Part shown: positions 39,091 through 49,073 of the stretch, in pieces
Layout: each line of letters opens with the position of its first letter
How positions within the stretch are numbered: position 1 is the stretch's first letter
Source of the DNA: an uncultured Paracoccaceae bacterium
Lineage (GTDB): Bacteria; Pseudomonadota; Alphaproteobacteria; Rhodobacterales; Rhodobacteraceae
Direction: 5' to 3'
DNA: 64,000 bases
Assembly (NCBI GenBank): GCA_947489705.1
Contig: CANLEQ010000006.1
Location: 1-64,000 of the forward strand
The notes under the pieces: model-generated
Told to the model about the DNA's origin: nothing
Database searches by the model: none
The model's input: the letters and a program-made list of their open reading frames with translations, nothing else
Position numbers and translations under genes: made by a program

Positions 39091-40470
39091 TCAATCCGCC
39101 TCGACGATCCGCGTCCAGGCCGGCATCATGGTGCCGTGAAATTCCTCGTACGCGCAATCGAAGCTTGCCCGTGCGCGGCGCCAGGTCTCGCGCGTCATAT
39201 CTCGATAATCCATCTCGTAGATCGATGCGAGGAACCGGCCCGATTGCTCCACGGCGCGCGTCATCTCGACAGGATGCTCCGCGAGCTTGTCCCCGAACAC
39301 CTTTCCGTACGCGTCGAGCATCGCCCGATGAAGGTCGTTGCCAGGCTCGTATCGGGTCAGTAGGAACCGTATGTCCTGAAACACCTTGGGCAGGGACACC
39401 TTATCCGCGGATAAGGTATCTGCGAAACCGTGCGAAAGGTCTTCGAGCGCTTCTGAAAGCTGGCCGATGAACGACGTCGTGCTGTCGTATTCCCAATAGC
39501 CGGGACCCGACGGGATGTAGAGCATGTCCGCGGCAAAGACGGCATTCATCGACTGATAGCCGATCGCGGGCGGGCAATCGAAGAAAATCAGATCCCATTG
39601 ATCGTCGGGAAGCTGATCGAGATATCGCGACACCGCCGCGAAGAACGACCATTCGGGATTCAGGTGACGGTACTGCGCCGAGGCGAATTCGACGAAGGCC
39701 GCGTTCGCGCAACTCGGAATGATGTCGATCGTCGACCACGCCGTGCTCTGGATGAAATCCGCGATACGAAGGTCCTGGAGGCCCATATCGGTGATCGAGG
39801 CGGGAATGGTCCGACGGGGCAGGGCCGTGCCGGAGGCCGCACCGGCCGGGGCCGCGTTCATCGCCTCGGTCTGCCTTACCAGATCACGCGCCATGATCCC
39901 CCAGACCGTCTGCTCCTCGCTGACATCCGTCAGGCCCATCGAATGGCTGAGCGTCGCCTGCGGATCGAAATCCACGCACAAGACGCGATACCCATCCAGC
40001 GCCGCGGCATGTGCGAAATGCAGCGCCACGGTGGACTTGCCCGCGCCGCCCTTGAAGTTGGCGATTGCGGTGCGAAAGGCGCGCCCCTTGGGGCGCGGCG
40101 GGGAGAGCGACTTGCCCTTCACCTTGAGCTTGCGCCGCAGGATATTGACCTCGTCGAGCGAGAACCACCGCTGCCGTCCCTCCGGCTCGACCAGACCTGC
40201 GGGCAGGGTAGGGTCGGTGGCCATGCGTCCGCGCAGCGTCGACTGGTTCACCCGAAGGATCAACTCGGCCACTTCCCAACTGGAAAACCGTCGCAACGTC
40301 TTCACGTTCTCGGGCGAAAATGTCTGCTGACGGATCCAGCCCTGCATCTTGAGGGAGCGGGCTTGGATATCCCGCAGGTCGGTGTGATTTAGCATGAAAC
40401 CTCGGACGCTATTGGTCGCAATGTCGGCATTTACGCCGAAAGCCGCAGTTTTGTCGAGAACGAAGATCAT
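39091..40470 (-). CDS. parA: ParA/RepA-like partition ATPase with N-terminal HTH
   Basis: FKGGAGKSTVALHFAHAAALDGYRVLCVDFDPQATLS deviant Walker A; DLIFFDCPPAIG. Confidence 0.93.
   Translation of the reverse strand: MIFVLDKTAAFGVNADIATNSVRGFMLNHTDLRDIQARSLKMQGWIRQQTFSPENVKTLRRFSSWEVAELILRVNQSTLRGRMATDPTLPAGLVEPEGRQRWFSLDEVNILRRKLKVKGKSLSPPRPKGRAFRTAIANFKGGAGKSTVALHFAHAAALDGYRVLCVDFDPQATLSHSMGLTDVSEEQTVWGIMARDLVRQTEAMNAAPAGAASGTALPRRTIPASITDMGLQDLRIADFIQSTAWSTIDIIPSCANAAFVEFASAQYRHLNPEWSFFAAVSRYLDQLPDDQWDLIFFDCPPAIGYQSMNAVFAADMLYIPSGPGYWEYDSTTSFIGQLSEALEDLSHGFADTLSADKVSLPKVFQDIRFLLTRYEPGNDLHRAMLDAYGKVFGDKLAEHPVEMTRAVEQSGRFLASIYEMDYRDMTRETWRRARASFDCAYEEFHGTMMPAWTRIVEAD
39398..39417. promoter_or_regulatory. 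Partition-site-like palindrome ACCTTATCCGCGGATAAGGT (copy 3, inside parA)
   Basis: 20-bp perfect palindrome encoding part of DTLSADKV in parA. Confidence 0.7.
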
Positions 40471-40479
40471 GCTATAAGA

Positions 40480-40497
40480 CCTTATCCGCGGATAAGG
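40480..40497. promoter_or_regulatory. Partition-site-like palindrome CCTTATCCGCGGATAAGG (copy 4)
   Basis: 18-bp perfect palindrome about 10 bp upstream of the parA ATG. Confidence 0.75.
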
Positions 40498-40741
40498 CTT
40501 TCGCTCCGAGCCTCCGTCTCCGTTCGGTCCGTCGGCCCGAATCGTCCCGCGGGCGGATCTACGTCCGAAGGTCGGGTTTGAGGGGACGCAATATGGCTCT
40601 CGACGGTCCTTGGGGGGACATCGAGGCGCGATGAGGGGACGTACAGGGCGGCCCCCTATACCAATCTATACCGATTTCATTCTTCGATTTATCGGGTACC
40701 AGTCCCGGGCCGCATCGAATCCTTGACAACGGACCGGTCCC

Positions 40742-40776
40742 CAACGCTAATCACCGAAAGGTTCGGAAAAGCGTTG
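40742..40776. repeat. Nested inverted repeat CAACGCT..CCGAA-AGG-TTCGG..AGCGTTG upstream of rep
   Basis: Two perfect nested stems (7 bp and 5 bp) in the parA-rep intergenic region. Confidence 0.6.
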
Positions 40777-40851
40777 TCGTTCAAGCGACGCCAAGTATAG
40801 ACAACGAACCCCAGAGGCACCGCCGGCGCCAGACCGGTCGAGGAGAGAGCG

Positions 40852-41541
40852 ATGCAGATCAGACATGCCTCCGGACCCGGGGCGTCTGCGGTCAAGTACG
40901 ACATCCTGACGGCGCTCCTTGCAATGGCGGCGCAGGACGGCGGGACGAAAGGGCGACTGGCGCTTCGGCTCTCGCTGCTGATGACCGCGCGCTACAACTG
41001 GCGTGCCGGCACTTTCGCCGTCGGTCAGCGCGAGATCGCGCGTCTCTGGGGCGTTACCGAGCGAACGGCAAAGCGCGACCTCGCGCAGTTGCGGACCCTG
41101 GGCTGGATCGCCGTCCTGCGTCCCGCCGCGCGGGGAAGGGTGGCGACCCATGCGATCGCGATCGAGACCATCCTCGCCGACAGCATGGCGCGCTGGCCCA
41201 GTGTCGGGCCCGACTTCGCGGCGCGCATGACCGGGAGGCAGGTGCCGGAGGCAACGAGCGACAGCAACGTTGTCCCGTTCCAGCGTGATACCGGCGACAC
41301 GGCGCCGCTGGCGGACGATCCGTGGGGCAGGGCAGCACGTATCTTGCGCGACCAGGATCCGGCCCTGTTCCAGGCTTGGTTCGCCCGCCTCAGGATGGCC
41401 GAACTTTGCGATGGCCGGCTTCAACTGATTGCCCCGTCTGGCTTCGTGGCGAGTTATGTCAGCACGCATCTGCGGCCGATCATCCTCGCGGCGATGGCGC
41501 GCTCAGGGGTGGGCGTGCGATCGGTCGACATCACGACATGA
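40852..41541 (+). CDS. Replication initiator, DnaA-like/HTH type
   Basis: HTH region GQREIARLWGVTERTAKRDLAQL; C-terminal WFARLRMAELCDGRLQLIAPSGFVASYVSTHLRPIILAAM resembles DnaA N-domain; divergent from parAB; GGAGAG RBS. Confidence 0.75.
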   Translation: MQIRHASGPGASAVKYDILTALLAMAAQDGGTKGRLALRLSLLMTARYNWRAGTFAVGQREIARLWGVTERTAKRDLAQLRTLGWIAVLRPAARGRVATHAIAIETILADSMARWPSVGPDFAARMTGRQVPEATSDSNVVPFQRDTGDTAPLADDPWGRAARILRDQDPALFQAWFARLRMAELCDGRLQLIAPSGFVASYVSTHLRPIILAAMARSGVGVRSVDITT

Positions 41542-41649
41542 GGGGCTTTCCAGCAGGCATCGCCGCGATGACGCGGATGATGAAAAGACGGGATTGATGG
41601 CACATCCTTCGGCGGTTCGGTTTGCGAAGTGGCGGAACGTCCGGTTTCG

Positions 41650-42420
41650 TCAGCGCGGGATCACGATCGGTACGGAGCCTTCGGTCGCGACGGTGCGCAG
41701 GGCCATGTCGAACACCGCACCGATCCGCTCTTCGGTGACGACGGCGGCGGGTGGCCCGTCCAGCATGACGCGGCCGGCCTTGATCGCCACCAGCCGGTCG
41801 GCGAACTGCGCGGCGAGGTTGATGTCGTGCAGTACCATGACGATGGTCCGGCCGGTCGTGGCGTTCAGCGTCCTGGCGAGACGGAGGATCTCGACCTGGT
41901 GGGGCAGGTCGAGAAACGTGGTCGGCTCGTCGAGGAGCAGGATCGGGGTCTCCTGCGCCAGGGCGAGGGCGATCCAGGCGCGTTGCCGCTGACCGCCCGA
42001 GAGCCTGTCGACCCGGCGCTGCGCGAGCGGACCGAGACCCGTCTGCGCGATGGCGGTCTCGACCGCCGCTCTGTCAGCACGCGAGAGCGCGCGGAACGGG
42101 CCCAGATAGGGCGTCCGCCCCCGTTCGACCACCGTTCTGACCCGGATGCCCTCGGGCGTCTGCGGCGATTGCGGCAGGAACGCGATGCGGCGGGCGACAT
42201 CGCGCGGCGCGAGCGACCAGATCGGAGTGCCGTCGATCGTCACGTTGCCCGCCGCCGGGCGGATGATGCGCGCGAGTGTCCGCAGCAGGGTCGACTTCCC
42301 GCAACCGTTTGGACCGATGATCGCCGTGATCGAGCCCGGAGCGATGTCGAGATCCACGCCATCGAGGATCCTACGTCCTGCAAGGTCGACCTTAACGTTC
42401 TCCGCCTTCAGGATCGCCAT
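41650..42420 (-). CDS. Iron-siderophore ABC transporter ATP-binding protein (FecE/FepC type)
   Basis: [34 protein letters not shown]. Confidence 0.93.
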   Translation of the reverse strand: MAILKAENVKVDLAGRRILDGVDLDIAPGSITAIIGPNGCGKSTLLRTLARIIRPAAGNVTIDGTPIWSLAPRDVARRIAFLPQSPQTPEGIRVRTVVERGRTPYLGPFRALSRADRAAVETAIAQTGLGPLAQRRVDRLSGGQRQRAWIALALAQETPILLLDEPTTFLDLPHQVEILRLARTLNATTGRTIVMVLHDINLAAQFADRLVAIKAGRVMLDGPPAAVVTEERIGAVFDMALRTVATEGSVPIVIPR

Positions 42421-43382
42421 CCGCCGCGCCTCCCGCCGTGGATGAGAAGGGCGAGCATCGCAGGGCCGCCCACCAGAGCGGTGAAGACGCCCGCTGGAAG
42501 GGAGACGCCTCCGAAAGGTATGTGGGCCAGCATGTCGGCTCCGAGCGCGATCAGCGCCCCCATTCCGGCCGATAGCGGCAGCATCGTTCCGGACCGCCCC
42601 GCGGCAAGCCGCGCCAGGGGCCCCGCAAGGAAGGCCACGAAGCTCAGCGGACCTGCCGCCGCGACCGACAGCGAGACCAGAACCGCGCAAAGGGCGGTCA
42701 CGGCGATCCGCGTCGCGTCGGGCCTGAGGCCGAGCGTCGCGGCCATGTCGTCGCCCATCTCCAGCCGGTCAACGCCGAAGGCGAGCCAACCGAACGCCGC
42801 CCCGCCGAATGCGAGCGCGGCCCCGAGCACGGCCGCGCTCGTCCAGGTGGCGGCGGCGAAGGAGCCGGTCAGGAACCGCAGGATCTCGGCCGCCTGGATG
42901 CCCGGGCTGAGGCTCAGAATGACGTCGGTGAGCATCGCCAGCATCAGCGCGATGCCGACGCCGATCAGCACGAGCGCGAGCGGCGAGAGGCCGTCGCGCC
43001 ATGCAAGGCCCACGACGAGGACGGCGGTGGCCATGCCGCCCGCCAGCGCCCCGATGCCCGCAAGGCTGGTCCCGCCGGTGATGGCCATCGTGACGGCCGC
43101 GCCGGCCGCGGCACCCGCCCCGAAGCCTATGATGTCGGGCGAGGCCAGCGGATTGCGCAGCATCACCTGCATCATCGTGCCCGCCATGCCGAGCACCGCC
43201 CCGGTGGCGAGCGCCGTGGCGATGCGCGGGCCGCGGAAATGCAGCATGATGGTCAGGTCGGGCTCGCGGCCCGCCAGGGCGCGCAGCAACGTCTCGAAAT
43301 CACCTCCCCGAAGGAGCGCCATGGCGACGAGCGCGAGGATCGCCGCCGCGGCGACGATATGGGCGGCTCTCATGCGGGTCAC
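42408..43382 (-). CDS. FecCD-family iron-siderophore ABC permease
   Basis: RGPRIATALATGAVLGMAGTMMQVMLRNPLASPDIIGFGAGAA. Confidence 0.93.
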   Translation of the reverse strand: MTRMRAAHIVAAAAILALVAMALLRGGDFETLLRALAGREPDLTIMLHFRGPRIATALATGAVLGMAGTMMQVMLRNPLASPDIIGFGAGAAAGAAVTMAITGGTSLAGIGALAGGMATAVLVVGLAWRDGLSPLALVLIGVGIALMLAMLTDVILSLSPGIQAAEILRFLTGSFAAATWTSAAVLGAALAFGGAAFGWLAFGVDRLEMGDDMAATLGLRPDATRIAVTALCAVLVSLSVAAAGPLSFVAFLAGPLARLAAGRSGTMLPLSAGMGALIALGADMLAHIPFGGVSLPAGVFTALVGGPAMLALLIHGGRRGGWRS

Positions 43383-44353
43383 GCCGCGGGCCTTGCGTCA
43401 CGGCGTACCAGCCAGATCAGGAACGGACCGCCGATCAGCGTCACGCCGAGCCCCGCCTCGATCACCGTTCCGGGCAGGATCAGCCGCCCGGCAATATCGG
43501 CCGCAACCACGAGGATCGCGCCCAGAAGGGTCGCGCGAAACGCGAGCCGTCCCATGCCATCGACCCCCGTCATGCGCGCGACATGCGGGGCCACCAGCCC
43601 CACGAACGCGAGCGGGCCCGCGACCAGAACGGCCGCGGCACTGAGGAGCGCCACGGCGGCGAGCGTCGCCGAGTGTGTCGCGCCCACGCCGATGCCCAGA
43701 CTGCGTGCCGCATCGTCGCCGAGGGCAAGCGCATCGAGGCGGCGGGCCACCAGCGCGGCAAGCGCACATCCGGCCGCCACGGGCGGAAGGGCAGGGGGCA
43801 GATCGGACCAGCGCGTGCCGTCGACCGCCCCGACGGCCCAGTGGCGGAACGCGTCGAGGGCATAGCTGTCGACGAGGATGATTCCGCGTGTGAGTCCGCC
43901 CAGCACCGCCGTGACAGCGGCGCCCGCCAGGATCAGCGTGAGCGTACCGGGCGCCGTCGCACCGATCGCCACCACCGCGACCGCCGCGGCGAAGGCGCCG
44001 CCCAGGGCGGCGACGACCAACGTCGTGCCACTGGCCGGACCGCCGAGCCAGACGCTCAGCACGATGGCCAGCGCCGCGCCGGCATTGATGCCGAGCAGCC
44101 CCGGATCGGCCAGCGGGTTGCGCGTCAGCGTCTGGATCAGCGCGCCCGCAAGCCCCAGCGCGCCACCGGCAAGCATCGCCGCCAGAGTGCGCGGCAGACG
44201 CATGTCGCGCAGCACTATGCCAGCCGCATCCTCCGCGGCGGGCGGGACGATGATCGCGCCCAGTTCGAGCGGCGAGAATACCCCGCGCGCGCCCAGAAGG
44301 AGCGACGCCACCGCCAGGACTAGCAGCGCCGCACAAAGCGGGCCCCCGCGCAT
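43379..44353 (-). CDS. FecCD-family iron-siderophore ABC permease
   Basis: RLPRTLAAMLAGGALGLAGALIQTLTRNPLADPGLLGINAGAAL; VAPHVARM. Confidence 0.93.
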   Translation of the reverse strand: MRGGPLCAALLVLAVASLLLGARGVFSPLELGAIIVPPAAEDAAGIVLRDMRLPRTLAAMLAGGALGLAGALIQTLTRNPLADPGLLGINAGAALAIVLSVWLGGPASGTTLVVAALGGAFAAAVAVVAIGATAPGTLTLILAGAAVTAVLGGLTRGIILVDSYALDAFRHWAVGAVDGTRWSDLPPALPPVAAGCALAALVARRLDALALGDDAARSLGIGVGATHSATLAAVALLSAAAVLVAGPLAFVGLVAPHVARMTGVDGMGRLAFRATLLGAILVVAADIAGRLILPGTVIEAGLGVTLIGGPFLIWLVRRDARPAA

Positions 44354-45369
44354 CACGGCCCGAGCCCCGCCGCCGCGACGCCGTCCACCGGCGTCGCGGG
44401 ATCGCCGTCGAGCGCCTGTTCGAGCCGCGGCACGAGCCGGTCGAGCGCATAGGGGATGCTGAGCGGCGTGCCGTAGCTCAGCGCCGCCGCCGTGTCGGGC
44501 GTGGCGACGACCTCGCGCCCTTCGGCAACCGCCCGCAAGCTCGCCCGCAGGGGCAGATCGGCGGCGGCACCGACGCCGGCCCCCAGATCGAGCCAGATCA
44601 GCACGTCGGCCTCGAGCGGATCGGTCAGTTCGGTATCGAGCCGGAAATAGAAGCCGCCGCGCGCCAGCCGGCGGGCCGCGTCGGGGGCGCGGAAGCCCAG
44701 GCGCCCGAGAATGTCGGATCGCGGGTCCTCGGGGCCATAGATCAGCGGCCCCTCCGGCCAGGCGATCACCGCCGTGCTGCCGGCCCAACCGGGATGCGCC
44801 GCGCGGATCGCCGCGAACCGTGCCAGCAGATCCGCCCGGATCTCGCGCGCGCGTGCACTCCGACCGGTCGCGGTCCCGATCATCTGGAGCATGCGCGGCC
44901 AGGTCGCGCTGAATTCGGTGCCGCCTTCGGGCGGGGCCAGCACCGGCGCGATCCGCGACAGCGCGTCGTATTCCGCGCGGGTGATGCCGGAATAGACGGC
45001 CTCGATCAGGTCGGGCTCGAGCCGCGCCACGGCTTCGAGGTCGATCTCGCCGCGCAGGATAAGGGGCGCGTCCGGCCCGTCGAAGGGCGGTGTCCAGGGC
45101 CAGAGGCCCTCCGCGTCGCCGCCATACCATGCGCGATAGGCAAGCGGCGACACACCCAACGCCCGCAGGTAATCGACGCCGGTATAGGAAAGGCTCACGA
45201 CGCGCTCCGGGCTATCCCCGACGATCGTCGTGCCCCAGCGGTGATCGATCTCGACCGAGGCGGCCGCGATTCCGGGCAAGGCAAGAACAATCGCCAGAAG
45301 CCATGGAAATGCTGGAATTCGCACCGATCCGATCAAATTTCCGTTTCCTCCGGGCGGCGGATTTGTCAT
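44353..45369 (-). CDS. Iron-siderophore ABC transporter substrate-binding protein
   Basis: Periplasmic_2-like SBP: TTIVGDSPERVVSLSYTGVDYLRALGVSPLAYRAW; operon with FecCDE. Confidence 0.88.
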   Translation of the reverse strand: MTNPPPGGNGNLIGSVRIPAFPWLLAIVLALPGIAAASVEIDHRWGTTIVGDSPERVVSLSYTGVDYLRALGVSPLAYRAWYGGDAEGLWPWTPPFDGPDAPLILRGEIDLEAVARLEPDLIEAVYSGITRAEYDALSRIAPVLAPPEGGTEFSATWPRMLQMIGTATGRSARAREIRADLLARFAAIRAAHPGWAGSTAVIAWPEGPLIYGPEDPRSDILGRLGFRAPDAARRLARGGFYFRLDTELTDPLEADVLIWLDLGAGVGAAADLPLRASLRAVAEGREVVATPDTAAALSYGTPLSIPYALDRLVPRLEQALDGDPATPVDGVAAAGLGP

Positions 45370-45451
45370 AGCTGCCGTGAACCCGATTTTTTTAGTCGGA
45401 AACACGCCACCCCTTTGCGGCATCCGCGAAGGATCCGCAACCGGAGACACA

Positions 45452-47584
45452 ATGACCCGTACCGCATCGCCCGCCCGGACCCGAACGTTCCTCTTGTCGG
45501 GGCTCATGCTTCTGACGGCAAGCCCGATGGCGCTGGCCCAGGCCGCGCAGGACGGGTTTCTCGGAACCATCGTGCTCAACACGCAGGAAGACGCGACCGG
45601 CCCGGTCGCGGGCGAGGCCAATCCGCTGACCGTGACGGGGTCGAAATTCCCGATGCAGCTCACCGAGGTTCCGCAATCGCTGACCGTGCTCGGCACCGAG
45701 GAGATCGACGTCTTCAACGCCGACCGGGTGAGCGAGACGCTGCGCTACGTTCCCGGCGTGACGAGCGACGTGTTCGGCAACGACGACGATTACGACTGGC
45801 TCAGGATCCGCGGGTTCCAGGCCGACCAGACGGGCGTCTATCTCGACAATGCGCAGAACCTGTCCTTCGCGTTCGGGTCGTTCTTCATCGACCCCTATAC
45901 GCTCGAGCGGATCGAGGTGCTGCGCGGGCCGTCCTCGGCACTTTATGGCGGATCGAACCCCGGGGGGATCATCAACTACGTGTCGAAACGTCCCGGCGGC
46001 CGGGTGCGCGAGTTGGCCTTCGGGATCGACGACGCACCGGCGGGCACCGTGAAGTTCGACTACGGCGACGACCTGTCCAACGGGGCCGCCTATCGCTTCA
46101 CCGGGCGGCTGGTCGGCGGCGACAAGTACGACGAGTTCAACGACGGCATCCGCGGCACCTTCGCGCCGGGCTACACGTTCACGCTCGACAGCGGCACGGA
46201 GGTGACCCTTCTGGCGAATCTCCACGCCGCCGAGGAAAAGCACAACGGCAGTACCTTCCTGCCTTACTCCGGCACGGTGGAAGAAACGGCCCAGTTCGGC
46301 CGCATCGACGACGACGCTAATTTCTCCGACCCCGACTGGGACAGCTACAAGCGCCGGCAGGCCTCGGTCACAGGGATCGTCGAGCATGAATTCGCGAACG
46401 GTTTCACCCTGACGGGCGTGGGCCGGCTCGGCGTCGCGAGCGTGGAGGAGAGCTACTACTATCCGTTCGGCTATGCCGGGTTCGCCCAGACGCCGCAGGA
46501 CGAGGCGGGTACGCTCAGCCTGATCGCGTTCCAGCACGACACGCTGGTGCGCACCGCGCAGACCGACCTTCGCTATTACGGAACGGTCGATACCGGCGGC
46601 GTGCAGCATGATCTGCTGGTGGGTCTCGACGCGCGGTTCTACGAGATCGACGAGACTCAGGCCTCCGGGTCCGGCACGACCACGGTGGTGGACTCGTTCG
46701 ATCCCGGCACGCCGACCCTCGGCGCGCCCTATCAGGATGCGACGACGCGCCAGCGCCAGATCGGTCTCTATGCCCAGGACCAGATCCGTTTCGGCGGCGG
46801 TTTCATCGCCACGGGCAACCTGCGTCACGATTGGGTCGATACCGAACAGGATGGCGGTGCGGGATTCTCGCGAGAGGACAGCGAGACGTCCTGGCGGGTC
46901 GCGCTGGCCTACGAGACGCAGACCGGTCTCACGCCCTATCTGAGCTATGCGAGCTTCTTCAATCCGCTGATCGCCTCGCCGGCCTCTGGTGTCACCGAAC
47001 CGGAAACCGGCGACCAGATCGAGTTCGGGGTGAAGTGGCTGCCCGAGGGGCGCGATTTCACGCTGGCCGCCGCGGCCTTCACCATCGACCGCGAGAATAC
47101 CGTGACCGGCGTGTTCCCCGATTTCGACCAGCTCGGCGAGGTCGAATCGAACGGATTGGAACTTGAGGGAACATACGATTTCGGCAATGGCCTCGCGATT
47201 GCCGGGACCGCGACCTATCTCGACGTCGAGATCACCGAGGACAGCGACGAGGCGCTCGTCGGGATGACGCCCACTCTGATCCCCGATACCGAGATCACGT
47301 TGCGCGCCGATTACACCTTCGAGGGAGAGCTCGACGGCCTGACGCTGGGCGCGGGCCTGCGCCATCGCGGCGAAAGCTACGCGACCGACGACAATACGCT
47401 CGAGGTGCCGAGCAACACGCTCGTCGATCTTTATGCGGGATATTCCTTCGCCGGCGACTGGATCGCCGATCTCGCCGTGACCAATCTCGGCGACGAGCGG
47501 CACGTGACCGGCTGCCAGGACGCCTATACCTGCTCCTACGGCGCGGGGCGCGAGGTCAGCTTCCAGGTCAGCCGCACCTGGTAG
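45452..47584 (+). CDS. TonB-dependent siderophore receptor
   Basis: QLTEVPQSLTVLGTEEI plug, IEVLRGPSSALYGGSNPGGIINYVSKRP, C-terminal VSFQVSRTW. Confidence 0.95.
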   Translation: MTRTASPARTRTFLLSGLMLLTASPMALAQAAQDGFLGTIVLNTQEDATGPVAGEANPLTVTGSKFPMQLTEVPQSLTVLGTEEIDVFNADRVSETLRYVPGVTSDVFGNDDDYDWLRIRGFQADQTGVYLDNAQNLSFAFGSFFIDPYTLERIEVLRGPSSALYGGSNPGGIINYVSKRPGGRVRELAFGIDDAPAGTVKFDYGDDLSNGAAYRFTGRLVGGDKYDEFNDGIRGTFAPGYTFTLDSGTEVTLLANLHAAEEKHNGSTFLPYSGTVEETAQFGRIDDDANFSDPDWDSYKRRQASVTGIVEHEFANGFTLTGVGRLGVASVEESYYYPFGYAGFAQTPQDEAGTLSLIAFQHDTLVRTAQTDLRYYGTVDTGGVQHDLLVGLDARFYEIDETQASGSGTTTVVDSFDPGTPTLGAPYQDATTRQRQIGLYAQDQIRFGGGFIATGNLRHDWVDTEQDGGAGFSREDSETSWRVALAYETQTGLTPYLSYASFFNPLIASPASGVTEPETGDQIEFGVKWLPEGRDFTLAAAAFTIDRENTVTGVFPDFDQLGEVESNGLELEGTYDFGNGLAIAGTATYLDVEITEDSDEALVGMTPTLIPDTEITLRADYTFEGELDGLTLGAGLRHRGESYATDDNTLEVPSNTLVDLYAGYSFAGDWIADLAVTNLGDERHVTGCQDAYTCSYGAGREVSFQVSRTW

Positions 47585-47590
47585 GGCCGG

Positions 47591-47622
47591 GGCGGGGACG
47601 GTCGGATCGTGCCCGCCTTTCT
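47591..47622 (+). terminator. Candidate intrinsic terminator downstream of TonB receptor
   Basis: GGCGGG-gACGgtcggatCGTg-CCCGCC followed by TTTCTCT. Confidence 0.4.
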
Positions 47623-47720
47623 CTCCCGCTGTCCAAAGGAATGTTCCGCCGCCCCGCTGGGCAACTCTTCCGCTTGGCCGTAGAATTGCGCCGATACCTG
47701 TCGCAGCGGAGCGCCCGACG

Positions 47721-49061
47721 ATGACCGAGACCCACACCAGCCCCGACGAGATCCGGACCCTCTTCTCCCGTGCCATGTCGGCGATGTACCGCGACGAGGT
47801 TCCCGCCTACGGCACGCTTCTGGAACTCGTGCGGCATGTGAACGACGGCTATCTCGACACGCGGCCGGACGAACGCGCTCGCCTGGAGCGGCTGGGGGAG
47901 CTCGACCGCATCGGCGAGGAGCGTCACGGCGCCATCCGCCTCGGCACCGCGGCGGAGCTTGCGACGATCCGGCGGCTCTTTGCGGTGATGGGCATGTATC
48001 CGGTCGGCTATTACGACCTTTCGGTGGCCGGCGTGCCGGTACATTCCACCGCGTTCCGCCCCGTGGACGAGGCGGCGTTGCGCGCGAACCCGTTCCGCGT
48101 CTTCACCTCGCTGCTGCGGCTCGAGCTGATCGACGATGCCGATCTGCGGGCCGAGGCCGAGGGTATCCTCGCCGCGCGCGAGATCTTCACGCCCGGGTGC
48201 CGCCGTCTGATCGACCGCGCCGAGGCGCAGGGCGGGCTTGCCGCGCAGGACGCGGAGGCGTTCGTCACGGAGGCGCTCGAGACGTTCCGGTGGCATTCGG
48301 ATGCCCTCGTCACCGCCGATATGTACCGCCGCCTCCATGCCGCGCACAGGCTGGTCGCCGACGTGGTCAGCTTTCGCGGCCCGCATATCAACCACCTGAC
48401 GCCGCGCACGCTCGATATCGACCGCGCGCAAGCCGAGATGCCCGCGCGCGGCATCGCGCCCAAGGCCGTGGTCGAGGGGCCGCCGCCGCGCAACGTGCCG
48501 ATCCTGTTGCGACAGACGTCGTTCAAGGCGCTCGAGGAGAGTGTCTCCTTTCGAGACGACAATGCGGCGGGTCGCGGTCGCCACACCGCCCGTTTCGGCG
48601 AGATCGAGCAACGCGGGCTTGCCCTGACGCCCAAGGGTCAGGCCCTCTACGACCGGCTGCTGGCCGAGGCCCGCGCCAAGGTGACGCCGGCCGCCGACGG
48701 CTCGAACGCGGCGGATTATGTCGCGACGCTGCAAGAGGTCTTCGCGGAGTTTCCCGACGATCTGGAGACGTTGCGCCGCGAGGCCTTGGGCTATTTCCGT
48801 TACCGCGCCGATCCGACCGCCGCGGGCGGGATGCGCGCGGATCCCATCGTCTACGAGGATTTCCTGCCGGTGAGTGCCGCGGGCATCTTTCAGTCCAATC
48901 TGGGCGATGTGGCCGCGACGGCCTTGGCCGCCACGCCCGGCCAGGACCGGTTCGAGGCCGCGCTCGGCGCGCCGGTCCAAGATCTTCACGCGCTCTATGC
49001 CGGGATCGAGGCCGCGTCGCGCGACCGGGCCCGTGCCGACATCGACGCGACAATCGCCTGA
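47721..49061 (+). CDS. 2-oxoadipate dioxygenase/decarboxylase family protein (HglS/YdcJ-like, VOC)
   Basis: MGMYPVGYYDLSVAGVPVHSTAFRPV, FRGPHINHLTPRTLDID, VYEDFLPVSAAGIFQSNLG. Confidence 0.85.
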   Translation: MTETHTSPDEIRTLFSRAMSAMYRDEVPAYGTLLELVRHVNDGYLDTRPDERARLERLGELDRIGEERHGAIRLGTAAELATIRRLFAVMGMYPVGYYDLSVAGVPVHSTAFRPVDEAALRANPFRVFTSLLRLELIDDADLRAEAEGILAAREIFTPGCRRLIDRAEAQGGLAAQDAEAFVTEALETFRWHSDALVTADMYRRLHAAHRLVADVVSFRGPHINHLTPRTLDIDRAQAEMPARGIAPKAVVEGPPPRNVPILLRQTSFKALEESVSFRDDNAAGRGRHTARFGEIEQRGLALTPKGQALYDRLLAEARAKVTPAADGSNAADYVATLQEVFAEFPDDLETLRREALGYFRYRADPTAAGGMRADPIVYEDFLPVSAAGIFQSNLGDVAATALAATPGQDRFEAALGAPVQDLHALYAGIEAASRDRARADIDATIA

Positions 49062-49073
49062 AAGGACCGACAT

